DNA of 52,627 bases, taken from positions 1 to 52,627 of the forward strand of contig CANQJI010000006.1 of NCBI GenBank assembly GCA_947624205.1. The letters run 5' to 3'. This document shows positions 43,267-52,384 of this stretch, piece after piece. The position numbers and the translations under genes were made by a program. This DNA comes from an uncultured Akkermansia sp. (GTDB taxonomy: Bacteria > Verrucomicrobiota > Verrucomicrobiia > Verrucomicrobiales > Akkermansiaceae). The notes beneath the pieces were generated by a model, which saw only the letters and a program-made list of their open reading frames with translations, was not told where the DNA came from and did not search any database. How positions within the stretch are numbered: the stretch's first letter is position 1; every line of letters begins with the position of its first letter.

Positions 43267-45372
43267 TCACTGGGTTGGTTGTGCTGCTGGCAGAATTCGG
43301 ACGATGGGCTTCTTCCTTTCGGAGAGATACTCAATACGGATGTTGTTTGAGTTGAGTTCAGGAGGAATTCCCCGCTTGAGGGAGGGAAGAATAATGATGC
43401 AACTAGGTCTTACATCATTCAAAAAAACTTGTTCATCAACAGGTTCATGGTGATTATATCCTAAAATCACGATGTCTGCACGTTTCTCTGCCTGGGGAAT
43501 GGTTTCCATGGTGCTCTGTGCGGCGTTGCCGATATAGAGCACTCGCAAACCGTCCTGTCTTCTCCATATCACCACGGGTTGTCGGTTTTCTGCCGCTCGT
43601 TGAGGCAAATGCTTCGCTGCCGGGTAAATTGAAAAAGTGCCGGCGGAGGTGCCCAAGTGCAGTGGGGTCGAGAGTTCTCGTGGAGAACAGAGATGCATCT
43701 TTGGCCAGTTGCGGGTGTAGATTTTCCCCGCCGGTGAATTTTTCTCGACGCCAAAAGTCCACACTGGAGAATACCCCGCGTGAAAAAGTGCCGGCTGCAC
43801 GGAATAACGAGCATTCCCGTCCTTCCCTACATCTCCGATCAGGACGCCCGGGTTCCCCAGTACGCATGCGCTTTTGCCGTAGGGCAGGCAGAGCGCCATT
43901 CCCTCATCTGCTTTTGCCGGAGGCTGCGCACTGAGGTATGCCCCGGGCAGTTCGCTGAAAAAACCGACAATACTGAGCAGCAAACTCGCCCCGTGCAGTG
44001 CAGCACTGCTCACCGCAGTGCTCAGCAGAGGGATCCAACCGAGTAAAAGCCATAGAAGCCCGGATGCCATCACTATCGGCAGAATGGGTACCAGAGCAAG
44101 ATTAGTGAGGTAGCTGCAGGTGTTGACCACGTGGAAAAGATTCATCGTGAGAGGAAGCGAGACGAGCCAGGCGCAGAGCGATACTACAACGGCACCGCGC
44201 AGTGCAAGCTCCATGGAAACCTGCGTTCTTTCCCACGTGTTGTGCAGGCGAATTGGCAGATAATCGTTTGGCCCGAACCACGGTTTGCTACCCATGCCAT
44301 ACCATACTCCCAGGCAGATGCCTCCGTAGACCGCGAAAGACAGTTGAAATCCCGCTTGGTAGAGTTGCCAGGGTTGTATCATGAGTACGGCAAGCGCTGC
44401 ACCGCTCCATGTGTTGACCAAACTTACTCGTCGTCGCAGAATGAGCCCTCCCAACAGTACTGCTAACATCGTGCAGGCCCGCAGTGCCGGCACTGCCATG
44501 CCGGTGATGATGACGTAGAACCCTGTGCTCACAAGGATTACAATACGTCCAGCGCGCGGATGCACGTGAAACAGACGGAGTAACAGTCCCACCAGCCAAG
44601 CGACGATGCCGACGTGCAGTCCGCTTACTGCGAAGGCATGCAAGCAGCCGCTGCGGCGGAAGAGTTCCATCGTTTCTGGTGCGGCTTCACTTTTCTCACC
44701 CAACACGAGGGCGCAGAGAACCTGTCGGCGTTCATCGTCTTCTGTACCGGACGGCATGATGCGCAGCATGAGCTTTTCTCGGCATTGCGTGGCAAATCGA
44801 CGAAGGCGGCCAATGCCGAGAGAATTTCCGATTTTTTCTACGTGACAGGCGGTGTAGATACCGCAGATTCCTTGACCTCGCAGGCGATTTTCTGTCGAAT
44901 ACATGCCTTGCACCGCCGGTTCAGTCGTCTCCGTCGGAGTTGCAACAACGCGCACTTCATCGCCGGGATCCATGCTGTTATCGCTTCGGATCTCTGCGCG
45001 TATCCCGAGCCAACCCGTCTCCAGTACGAAGCCGCGGGATGTAGAGGAGACAACGGTGCCTTGCAGAGTGATGGTCCCCCCCTTTCCCTGAGCTAGCAAG
45101 CGCTTTAAATTTTGTTCGCGGCAGTCTTGACTTGTCCACACCAAAGCTCCGCATAGGATGCTGCAGAGGCAAATCCGCGGCAAACCGAGCAGAACTCCTG
45201 AGACAATGCCTACGATCGCACAAATATATCCGGCAGAACCGCCCACAGCCACTCCAACCACGGCCAGAAGAGGCAAAAATAGAGGTGCGTGCACTACCAC
45301 CCCGCGCACCTTGCTCAACCTGTTCTCCCTAGTCGCAGCTTTGGTCCCGCTTGATTCGACGCGCTCCTGCAT
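43267..45372 (-). CDS. comEC: ComEC/Rec2-family DNA-uptake channel
   Basis: A 701-residue membrane protein. The competence domain shows the family hallmark HAFAVSGLHVGIVA near residue 230 within about 9-10 transmembrane segments (roughly 225-480). An N-terminal DUF4131/OB-like part lies at 80-190. ComEC forms the inner-membrane channel for single-stranded DNA in natural transformation. The C-terminal part (about 490-701) corresponds to the metallo-beta-lactamase-like domain, but the usual HxHxDH zinc motif is not visible; only distant traces remain (RVLYIGNA, VILGYNHHEPVDEQVFL). It has a leaderless-type promoter. yifB/comM and recA in this window would suit a transformation pathway. Confidence 0.88.
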   Translation of the reverse strand: MQERVESSGTKAATRENRLSKVRGVVVHAPLFLPLLAVVGVAVGGSAGYICAIVGIVSGVLLGLPRICLCSILCGALVWTSQDCREQNLKRLLAQGKGGTITLQGTVVSSTSRGFVLETGWLGIRAEIRSDNSMDPGDEVRVVATPTETTEPAVQGMYSTENRLRGQGICGIYTACHVEKIGNSLGIGRLRRFATQCREKLMLRIMPSGTEDDERRQVLCALVLGEKSEAAPETMELFRRSGCLHAFAVSGLHVGIVAWLVGLLLRLFHVHPRAGRIVILVSTGFYVIITGMAVPALRACTMLAVLLGGLILRRRVSLVNTWSGAALAVLMIQPWQLYQAGFQLSFAVYGGICLGVWYGMGSKPWFGPNDYLPIRLHNTWERTQVSMELALRGAVVVSLCAWLVSLPLTMNLFHVVNTCSYLTNLALVPILPIVMASGLLWLLLGWIPLLSTAVSSAALHGASLLLSIVGFFSELPGAYLSAQPPAKADEGMALCLPYGKSACVLGNPGVLIGDVGKDGNARYSVQPALFHAGYSPVWTFGVEKNSPAGKIYTRNWPKMHLCSPRELSTPLHLGTSAGTFSIYPAAKHLPQRAAENRQPVVIWRRQDGLRVLYIGNAAQSTMETIPQAEKRADIVILGYNHHEPVDEQVFLNDVRPSCIIILPSLKRGIPPELNSNNIRIEYLSERKKPIVRILPAAQPTQ

Positions 45373-45378
45373 TCCGCC

Positions 45379-45407
45379 AGCATAGCAGTCAGTCGTATTT
45401 TGCGCAA
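45379..45407 (-). promoter_or_regulatory. Promoter of comEC, predicted leaderless
   Basis: Minus strand TTGCGC (45402-45407), 17-bp spacer, TATGCT (45379-45384). Six bases separate it from the ATG at 45372. Confidence 0.6.
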
Positions 45408-45547
45408 GCGTAGATTCAGGGTAATATGTTACACACTTGTTTTACGGTCATTATCGTGCATCGTCCAATGAAATTTGTCTTTGTTCAAGATTTGTAAAGC
45501 TCGAGATTCATCAAAGATTATCGGTAAATTTCTATCCTCTGTTATTA

Positions 45548-46885
45548 TCATTGATCCTGCCTTTCGGATGTCTCCAATTCAGGAGGTGAAACATTTAATT
45601 GTGATGTATCCGGATTTTTTTCGGCATCCGATTCGCCAAGACTCATTTTGGGGTCGATACCCATGCTGCCAAGCTTATGAAAATGGTAATCAATCCCGCT
45701 GCGGGGCGAGTTCCACTTCTTCTCTGCCTCCGTGTAAGCCGCTTGCAGCTCATTAATCTTTGTCTGAATCTTTGTGAAAACCTTGTAATACGTAGTAAAC
45801 GCTTCGTAGAGCTTTTTGGCTTGCAAGAATACGTCAGAGGCGTTCTTGAGTTGAGTTTCATTGAGCCAAAGGTGCTGGGCAAGAACAAGCGCCATGCTGA
45901 GATTGGTCGGGCCGACCAATAGAATTTTCTTGTCGTATGCGTAACTCAATAGATTTGGATCAGCTTGCAGAGCGGCGATATATCCTCCTTCGTTCGGCAT
46001 GAACATCAGCACATAGTCAATGGAGTCATTCACAATATCTTCTTTGCGAAGCGATGCGTAATTTTTTGCTGCTAAATGGTCGATATGATTGCGCACAGCA
46101 GTGAGGTGCCTCTTGAGTTTTTCCTGTTGTGTCTGTTCATCCGGTGCGTTTACGTAGTCGACATAATCGTTCAGGGAAACTTTGGCATCAATGATCACAC
46201 TGCGATTGCGTGGGAACATGATAATGGCGTCGGGAATCCATTTTTTGCCGGTGTCAGTGTCCTTGAAATCTTCCTGGAGACGATAGTGTTCATTCTTCCG
46301 CAGACCACTGTTTTCCAGCATTTTTTCCAAGATCATCTCTCCCCATTGTCCCTGCAATTTATGGCTTCCGCGCAGAGCATTAGCCAATTCTGAGGCACCC
46401 TTGCTGATTTGATCAGTTTTCTGGGTCATTTGCAGGAGGCGCTCTTCCAGTCGTGTGCGTCCTTCCAGTCCGTTTTTTTGAGCCTCCTGCAATGCTGTGG
46501 AAAGACCGTTCAATTGCTGATGCAAGGGCTTCAGCAAGGCATCTATACTTCCTGTGTTTTCAGTTTTCAGCTGCTGGCTCCGCTCCCGCAGGGTTTCTGT
46601 TGCGAGATTCTTGAACTCACTGACCATACTTTTCCGATCGGCTTCCCAGCGTTGCTGCTGCTCGATTCGATTCACTTCAAATTGATCGCGTAGGTGCCGC
46701 AATTCTTCGACGTGTTCTTCTTTTACTCGGTCAAGCTGGCGGTTCAATAGTTTACTTTCTGCCTCCAATTTCGCTTTGTCCGCTCGCAATTTTGTCATGC
46801 GACAGAGTGTGATGATCCATGCGCTGAAAAAAAGGAGCGCCAACACGGCGATCCCAGCTAGTCCGAGGATATATACTTCCTTCAT
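45548..46885 (-). CDS. rmuC: DNA recombination protein RmuC
   Basis: A 445-residue protein with one N-terminal transmembrane segment (about residues 7-27). A long coiled coil (30-130) follows, then the RmuC nuclease-like domain with LQGQWGEMILEKMLENSGL near residue 180, PDAIIMFPRNRSVIIDAKVSLNDY near 225 and MFMPNEGGYIAAL near 290. Members limit inversions at short repeats and are predicted endonucleases. The C-terminal 50 residues are Pro/Ser/Glu-rich. It appears to be a single gene between comEC and recA. Confidence 0.92.
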   Translation of the reverse strand: MKEVYILGLAGIAVLALLFFSAWIITLCRMTKLRADKAKLEAESKLLNRQLDRVKEEHVEELRHLRDQFEVNRIEQQQRWEADRKSMVSEFKNLATETLRERSQQLKTENTGSIDALLKPLHQQLNGLSTALQEAQKNGLEGRTRLEERLLQMTQKTDQISKGASELANALRGSHKLQGQWGEMILEKMLENSGLRKNEHYRLQEDFKDTDTGKKWIPDAIIMFPRNRSVIIDAKVSLNDYVDYVNAPDEQTQQEKLKRHLTAVRNHIDHLAAKNYASLRKEDIVNDSIDYVLMFMPNEGGYIAALQADPNLLSYAYDKKILLVGPTNLSMALVLAQHLWLNETQLKNASDVFLQAKKLYEAFTTYYKVFTKIQTKINELQAAYTEAEKKWNSPRSGIDYHFHKLGSMGIDPKMSLGESDAEKNPDTSQLNVSPPELETSERQDQ

Positions 46886-47100
46886 TTCCGTCGTTGCTTC
46901 GTTGCTCCCGTCTTTCCCGTATGCAATACAGGTTCTCTCCTATTTCGGACAATCCGTTTCGATGAACGTATCACCTGTGTACCTCGGCTTAGATACGGAA
47001 GTATATTTTCCAACGTTCACCACGCCTCATGCCATAGGTGAGATCACATCAAAGCAGGTTATAACCTCAATCGGAGAAATCGCGCGTATGCCAAAAGGGC

Positions 47101-47126
47101 TGCCCAGTGCGTTTGCCTCAGGAACC
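47101..47126 (-). repeat. Partial family A repeat near recA end
   Basis: The minus strand reads TTCCTGAGGCAAACGCACTG. It matches the outer part of the family A copies at 2711-2730 and 23107-23127 (TTCCTTCAGGGCAAACGCA). Only about 22 bases are recognisable. It lies 40 bases past the recA stop. Confidence 0.35.
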
Positions 47127-47163
47127 ACAGGGCTTGTCCGGAATAGCGCGGCAAGGGTGAAGA

Positions 47164-48204
47164 TCACTTTGCCGCGGCAGCTTTTTCGTCCATCCGAGTG
47201 CGTACCTTGCCCTCGACCTCAGCGTAAAGGTTAGCATTGGTACGCAAAGTCTCTTTTGCACCATCACGTCCTTGAGCAAGCTGGTTACCGTCATAGCTGA
47301 ACCACGAGCCACGTTTCTGAATGATGTCGTACTCCATTGCGAGGTCGATAAGACTGCCAACGGAGGAAATTCCTTCGTTGTACATGATGTCAAATTCGCA
47401 TTCGGTGAAAGGAGGTGCAACTTTATTTTTCACAACCTTGAGCTTGGTACGATTGCCTGCCACGGCACCGTCCGCACCCTTGATTTGCCCAATGCGGCGG
47501 ATATCGCAGCGCACGGAAGCGTAAAACTTCAGTGCCCGCCCCCCGGGAGTTGTCTCAGGGTTGCCAAACATTACTCCGATCTTCTCGCGAATCTGGTTTG
47601 TGAAAATACAGACCGTGCGCGCTTTAGCTATGAGCGAGGTAAGTTTGCGCAATGCCGCACTCATCAACCTAGCTTGGGCTCCTACCGTGCTATCGCCTAT
47701 ATCACCTTCCAGCTCTTGCCGCGTAACAAGGGCTGCTACGGAATCCACAACGATCACGTCAATGGTATTGGAGCGCACGAGAGCCTCACAAATCTGCAAG
47801 GCTTCTTCACCGCTGCCGGGTTGAGAGACGAGTAAATCATCCAAGTTCACGCCAAGTTTGGCGGCGTAAGCGGGATCCAACGCATGCTCTACGTCAATGA
47901 ATGCCGCCAGACCGCCCGCTTTCTGTGCTTGTGCAATGGCGGTAAGTGTCAACGTAGTCTTGCCGGAAGATTCGGGACCAAATACCTCCACGATGCGTCC
48001 GCGTGGGAATCCGCCAACACCCAATGCCCGGTCAATCAACAGATTCCCCGTAGGTATTACCTCCACCTCCATTGTCTTTTTATCCCCCAAACGAACGATG
48101 GCATTTTCTCCAAAATCCTTTTGAATCTGCAGCATGGCGGCGTCCAGCGCCCGCTGACGTGCTGCGCGCATCTTGTCATTATCCTGTGTCATTTCCTTGC
48201 TCAT
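47164..48204 (-). CDS. recA: Recombinase RecA
   Basis: A 346-residue recombinase of normal length. Walker A is GPESSGKTT near residue 71, Walker B is [10 protein letters not shown] near residue 150, and loop L2 is [18 protein letters not shown] near residue 207. It forms filaments on single-stranded DNA for homologous recombination and SOS induction. The C-terminus ends in a short Lys/Ala-rich tail (MDEKAAAAK). No obvious SOS box was recognised at the promoter, though the LexA site of this lineage is unknown to me. Confidence 0.97.
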   Translation of the reverse strand: MSKEMTQDNDKMRAARQRALDAAMLQIQKDFGENAIVRLGDKKTMEVEVIPTGNLLIDRALGVGGFPRGRIVEVFGPESSGKTTLTLTAIAQAQKAGGLAAFIDVEHALDPAYAAKLGVNLDDLLVSQPGSGEEALQICEALVRSNTIDVIVVDSVAALVTRQELEGDIGDSTVGAQARLMSAALRKLTSLIAKARTVCIFTNQIREKIGVMFGNPETTPGGRALKFYASVRCDIRRIGQIKGADGAVAGNRTKLKVVKNKVAPPFTECEFDIMYNEGISSVGSLIDLAMEYDIIQKRGSWFSYDGNQLAQGRDGAKETLRTNANLYAEVEGKVRTRMDEKAAAAK

Positions 48205-48213
48205 ATATGGGAA

Positions 48214-48242
48214 AGATTACCTGTTTGCCCTCCTCCTTGCAA
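48214..48242 (-). promoter_or_regulatory. Promoter of recA, predicted near-leaderless
   Basis: Minus strand TTGCAA (48237-48242), 17-bp spacer, TAATCT (48214-48219). The ATG at 48204 follows after 9 bases. A GGAGGAGGG run lies in the spacer and would not be in the mRNA. Confidence 0.5.
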
Positions 48243-48426
48243 GACAAAATTCCGCCAGCAGGAAAAGGGAGTGTGTGTCCCAATTAAGTTCCTCAACCCT
48301 GTCATGCTTAGGAGCACAACGTAAGTGCGTATATGGCAAGCTGGTAGTGCGGGTGTTACCGGGGATGGGAGGAGTCGATAAGCGCAATTTCTGATGCGGT
48401 TGTTCTCGGGGCTGTGTTCAACGTTT

Positions 48427-48999
48427 TCAGCGCTTGAGCTGAGGTCTGAAGTGCCCCGTGATGGGGAAGGCGAAAAGACCTTCCTCTTCTTGCGTTCCCA
48501 TACCGATGTTATGGATGATGAGAGGCTCGCCTTGATCATTTTTCATATCGCTCACGATCATGATGTGTGGCAAGTTTCCTGCCACGGTACAGATGACCAG
48601 GTCGCCGGGCAAATAATCTGCGGGATTATTGGTGATGGGCAATGCCCAACCACGGCGTGTGAAGAAAGTGTACAGGTTCGGAACACGACGATGGTCGATA
48701 TTTGTATCCGGCCGTTTGAGTCCCCAATTTTTGGGGTAGACGGAGAAATGCGGCTTCATGTCTTCATGCACGGCTTTTTGCAGGTCAAATCCAAGAGCGC
48801 GCAGAGCGCGGATGACGACATCCGTGCACACACCACGTGAAATAGGAACATCTCCTCCTGGGTAAGGAATGCTTTCGTACGCCCCATCGTATTCCACGGT
48901 GACGCCGATTTGTTTGCGGGCGGCAGCAGGCAACCGCTCGTCTCCCCACGCAGCAGGGCAAATTAGCAGAACAATCAGTAATAATAGGAATGACTTCAT
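48427..48999 (-). CDS. DUF1287-family exported protein
   Basis: A 190-residue protein with a signal peptide (MKSFLLLLIVLLICPAAWG). The mature part has the DUF1287 pattern: SRGVCTDVVIRALRALG near residue 50 (conserved Cys), NIDHRRVPNLYTFF near 100, PGDLVICTVAGNLPHIMIVSD near 130 (His) and IIHNIGMGTQEEE near 160. Cys and His suggest an NlpC/P60-like peptidase fold, but activity is unproven. The start at 48999 is set by the signal peptide; the upstream open frame is not credible. It lies 52 bases after another small exported protein in the valS operon. Confidence 0.8.
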   Translation of the reverse strand: MKSFLLLLIVLLICPAAWGDERLPAAARKQIGVTVEYDGAYESIPYPGGDVPISRGVCTDVVIRALRALGFDLQKAVHEDMKPHFSVYPKNWGLKRPDTNIDHRRVPNLYTFFTRRGWALPITNNPADYLPGDLVICTVAGNLPHIMIVSDMKNDQGEPLIIHNIGMGTQEEEGLFAFPITGHFRPQLKR

Positions 49000-49051
49000 C
49001 ACATCAAAAACGCTCGAGGTACTCACTCCATGATGCTCCCACGAGAAGTTG

Positions 49052-49525
49052 CTATTTCTCATGGATCGGAGAGAAGGATTGATGTTTTCTCTCCGTAGAG
49101 GGATCAATGCAGAGAATTTCACGTGCCTGCGGTGAGAGCAGGTGATTCTGCTCGAGTCGTGCAATATGGGCGCGAATAGCTTCCCACGCCGTATTGAATT
49201 CGCCGGCGAGCTGCTGGGCGGCGATGTAATCTTGGGTGGTTGGTTCAGAGAGGTTCTGTTGACCGCGTGCGATATGTCGTGCAAAACGGGCGAGACGTTG
49301 CAACTCTGGCAGAGCGGCATGCACACTTTCTTCGTCCCGGCATGTTGCAAGACAGGCTTCCGTCCGCTGTAATAAATCGATAAGCTGGCGCGCAGCCTCA
49401 GAATGAGTGAGCGGTGGCGGTGGAAGTTTTTCCTGCTGATTGGGCTGTTCAGGTTGCTTGTCGGTCTCCACAGCGCTCACCAACGGTAGCAGCGCGAAGA
49501 TGGCGGTGGAAAGGAATCTCATCAT
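49052..49525 (-). CDS. Hypothetical exported protein
   Basis: A 157-residue protein with a signal peptide (MMRFLSTAIFALLPLVSAVE). A Pro/Gln-rich linker (KQPEQPNQQEKLPPPP) follows, then a helical domain (SEAARQLIDLLQRTEACLATC onward). There are cysteines near residues 58, 62 and 139. It has no recognised domain. It starts 24 bases after valS and precedes the DUF1287 gene, so it is probably the middle gene of that operon. The second Met (49522) is an equally good start. Function unknown. Confidence 0.65.
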   Translation of the reverse strand: MMRFLSTAIFALLPLVSAVETDKQPEQPNQQEKLPPPPLTHSEAARQLIDLLQRTEACLATCRDEESVHAALPELQRLARFARHIARGQQNLSEPTTQDYIAAQQLAGEFNTAWEAIRAHIARLEQNHLLSPQAREILCIDPSTERKHQSFSPIHEK

Positions 49526-49549
49526 TGTTGGTGATGGAAGATGTGAAAC

Positions 49550-52228
49550 TCAGCCGAGAGCGGCAAGCATGGTTTCCAGATGATTCTTTTTGCTCAGCCA
49601 TTCGGCAAGGCGCTCCTTTTCCTGCTGGACTACGTCGGCTGGAGCTCGCTGCACAAAGGACTCATTGGATAGTTTTGCCTGGCTGCGTTTTATTTCCACG
49701 GAGATTTTCTCGAGTCCCCTGGAGATACGCGTTTTCTCCGCATCCACATCCACCAATCCTTCCAACGGCATAAAGATTTCGCCCAGTGGACTGAGAGTGC
49801 TCGGTGTGCCTTTCGGCGCAGTGTAGACCGGATCAATGGTAGTCCCATCCGCTCCCGCCAGCAGAGCAAGTCGCGCTGCAATATCATCCCCAAAGGGAAG
49901 AGCTGGTTTGAGCACGAGATGTACATTTTTGTTGGTGGCAAGGTTGTACTCAGCTTTCAGGTTGCGGACGCGGTTGGCGGCGTCATACAGTGCCGCGGCA
50001 ATGATGCGAGCTTTGGAGATATCCTCTTCTTCCAGCCCCGGCAGCAAGCTTTCCGCCTTGGGTAGCTCGGTGAGCATAAGCGGTTTGCCTTCGTGCCGTG
50101 CAGCGAAACCTAAGCTCTCCCAGAGCTCCTCGGTGATATGAGGCATAATGGGTGAGAGCAGTGCCAGGTAGTGCCGCAGCACGGTGTCAATGGTGGCTAG
50201 AGTGGCGTTGCGTGCGCTCGGATCAGCTCCTTCTCGCAGATCACCCTTTACCGCTTCCAGGAACAGAGAGCAGTACTCGTTCCAGAAGAAAGAGTAGAGG
50301 GACTGGGTGTAGGCGTTGAATTCATATTTGCTGAGGGCCTCTGTCACCTGTGCATGCAGATCTCGCAGCTTGGCGAGGATATCCAGGTGCACGGCGCTGA
50401 AGTGCGGTGCGGGTTCAGTAGATGTTTCTCCCTGCATGAGACGGAAGCGCACGGCGTTGTACAGCTTGTTAGCGAAGTTTTTGCCCTCCTCAATCTGCTT
50501 TTCGTCGAACTTGACATCGGTTCCTGTCGGTGCGATACGCATGAGACCGAACCGCAGACCATCCGCACCATAGCGGGAAATGAGATCAAGGGGATCGGGG
50601 CTGTTGCCGAGGCTTTTGCTCATCTTACGCCCCAGCAGATCGCGCACGATGGAAGTAAAAAATACATTGGCAAATGGTTTGCCGCCCGCAAAGCGATAGC
50701 CAGCCATGATCATGCGTGCCACCCAGAAGAAGATGATGTCCGGTCCCGTCACAAGATCGGTGGTGGGATAGAATTTGGCGCGGCACTCAGCATCCATCGT
50801 GGCAAAGGGCCACAGCCAGCTGCTGAACCATGTGTCCAGTGCGTCTTCATCTTGCACCCAGTTCTCCGCATCCGTCGGCGGCTCAGGTCCCACGTAGATA
50901 CGCCCGGCGTCAGCATCCTGTACATCCAGCTTCGTGGCCTGTTTAAGCTCCTCTGCTAGGTCTTTGCGATACCACACCGGGATGCGGTGTCCCCACCACA
51001 GCTGGCGGCTGATGCACCAATCGCGAATACCCTCCAGCCAATGCGCGTAAGTCTTTCCCCAGTGCGCGGGACGGAAAGTAATATCTCCCTTCTCCACGGC
51101 ATCGGCCGCCTCCTGTACACAAGGGTATCTGAGGAACCACTGCATGCTCAGCCGAGGTTCAATAGGAACATCCGATCGCTGACTCACACCCACGTTGTTC
51201 TCGTAAGCTTCTTCCTTTTCCAACAGACCCTTGTCGCGGATGAGTTCGATGGATTTATCGCGTGCCTCAAAACGATCCATTCCGTGCAGCTCCGGGCAGG
51301 CAGGACAATTGATATGCCCATCCGGCGTAAGCACGTCGATGATCTCTAACCCAAACTTGACGCCCACCTCAAAGTCCACGCGATCGTGCGCCGGAGTAAT
51401 CTTGAGCGCTCCCGTACCGAAACCGATTTCCACGTGTTCATCAGCAATCACCGGGATGGGGGTTTCCACGAGCGGGCGCATCACGCGCTTGCCCACCCAT
51501 TTCGCCATACGCGGATCATTCGGATTCACCGCCACAGCCACGTCCGCCATGATCGTCTCCGGACGCGTAGTCGCGACAAGCAGGTAATGCTCCGGATCAT
51601 TCTCCAGGCGGTAGCGAATGGTATACAGCTTGCTCTTGCTTGGGGTCATGATGACCTCCTCATCCGACAACGCTGTGAGTAACACGGGATCCCAGTTCAC
51701 CATCTTGAGCCCCCGGTAGATGAGCCCCTCGCGGAAAAGTTCCGTGAAAGCACGCGCCACCTCCGGCGCATAGCTCGAATCCATGGTGAACCGTTCCCTC
51801 TCCCAATCGCAGGAGCAACCAAGTTTCTTAAGCTGGTTGATGATAATTCCTCCGTGCTCCTCCTTCCAGTCCCACACCATCTTCACAAATTCCTCCCTCC
51901 CCACATCAAAGCGCGTGCGTGGCGGATTCTCCTTGGCAAGTTCTTTTTCCACACGAGCTTGCGTCGCAATGCCTGCATGATCCGTCCCCGGCAACCAAAG
52001 CACTTCCTTTCCTTCCTGTCGCGCCCGGCGGGCAAGTATGTCCTGAATGGTATTATTGAGCACATGCCCAATGTGCAACACACCCGTCACATTGGGCGGG
52101 GGTATCACGATACTGTAGGCAGGCTTGTTCGAGTGCGGATCCGCATGGAAGCATCCGTCATTCAGCCAGCGTTGCTGCCATTTCTGCTCGACGTGTTTGG
52201 GTTCATATGCCTTGGGCAATTCGCTCAT
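49550..52228 (-). CDS. valS: Valine-tRNA ligase
   Basis: An 892-residue class I synthetase. The HIGH motif is PPPNVTGVLHIGHV near residue 37, and the KMSKS motif is RKMSKSLGNSPDP near residue 545. The CP1 editing domain lies between them (TTRPETIMADVAV near 225). The C-terminal anticodon domain and a final coiled-coil arm (EKISVEIKRSQAKLSNESFV) match the bacterial ValRS plan. The ATG at 52228 (MSELPKAYEP) is preferred over the longer open frame, which would include the promoter. It is the first gene of an operon with two small exported proteins. Confidence 0.96.
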   Translation of the reverse strand: MSELPKAYEPKHVEQKWQQRWLNDGCFHADPHSNKPAYSIVIPPPNVTGVLHIGHVLNNTIQDILARRARQEGKEVLWLPGTDHAGIATQARVEKELAKENPPRTRFDVGREEFVKMVWDWKEEHGGIIINQLKKLGCSCDWERERFTMDSSYAPEVARAFTELFREGLIYRGLKMVNWDPVLLTALSDEEVIMTPSKSKLYTIRYRLENDPEHYLLVATTRPETIMADVAVAVNPNDPRMAKWVGKRVMRPLVETPIPVIADEHVEIGFGTGALKITPAHDRVDFEVGVKFGLEIIDVLTPDGHINCPACPELHGMDRFEARDKSIELIRDKGLLEKEEAYENNVGVSQRSDVPIEPRLSMQWFLRYPCVQEAADAVEKGDITFRPAHWGKTYAHWLEGIRDWCISRQLWWGHRIPVWYRKDLAEELKQATKLDVQDADAGRIYVGPEPPTDAENWVQDEDALDTWFSSWLWPFATMDAECRAKFYPTTDLVTGPDIIFFWVARMIMAGYRFAGGKPFANVFFTSIVRDLLGRKMSKSLGNSPDPLDLISRYGADGLRFGLMRIAPTGTDVKFDEKQIEEGKNFANKLYNAVRFRLMQGETSTEPAPHFSAVHLDILAKLRDLHAQVTEALSKYEFNAYTQSLYSFFWNEYCSLFLEAVKGDLREGADPSARNATLATIDTVLRHYLALLSPIMPHITEELWESLGFAARHEGKPLMLTELPKAESLLPGLEEEDISKARIIAAALYDAANRVRNLKAEYNLATNKNVHLVLKPALPFGDDIAARLALLAGADGTTIDPVYTAPKGTPSTLSPLGEIFMPLEGLVDVDAEKTRISRGLEKISVEIKRSQAKLSNESFVQRAPADVVQQEKERLAEWLSKKNHLETMLAALG

Positions 52229-52238
52229 AACGCGCGGC

Positions 52239-52267
52239 ATCATACAGCACTTGTCCCCACGATGCAA
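52239..52267 (-). promoter_or_regulatory. Promoter of valS, predicted near-leaderless
   Basis: Minus strand TTGCAT (52262-52267), 17-bp spacer, TATGAT (52239-52244). The ATG at 52228 follows after 10 bases. No T-box leader can exist with so short a leader. Confidence 0.6.
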
Positions 52268-52343
52268 GTGAAAACAGACCACGTGAAAACGAACTCGTCA
52301 GTCGCTACGTGTCGAAAAATTTGTTTTTTATCCGGAATTCTGC

Positions 52344-52372
52344 TTGACAAGCAGAGCCAAGGGAAGTAGGAT
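52344..52372 (+). promoter_or_regulatory. Promoter of tRNA-Lys, with inverted repeat over the -35
   Basis: TTGACA (52344-52349), 17-bp spacer, TAGGAT (52367-52372), about 12 bases before the tRNA. The -35 lies in a perfect 7-bp inverted repeat CTGCTTG-A-CAAGCAG (52340-52354). Confidence 0.7.
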
Positions 52373-52384
52373 GCACCCCCAGTT

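Noticed and set aside
42074..43453. Long plus-strand Arg/Ser-rich and Gly-rich open frames (42074-43453 and 42276-43115)
   Set aside because: They mirror the CCN-rich codons of the proline-rich gene on the minus strand and the start of comEC; low complexity is forced by the opposite strand.
52229..52384. T-box riboswitch upstream of valS
   Set aside because: The promoter lies 10 bases before the start codon, leaving no room for a leader RNA.
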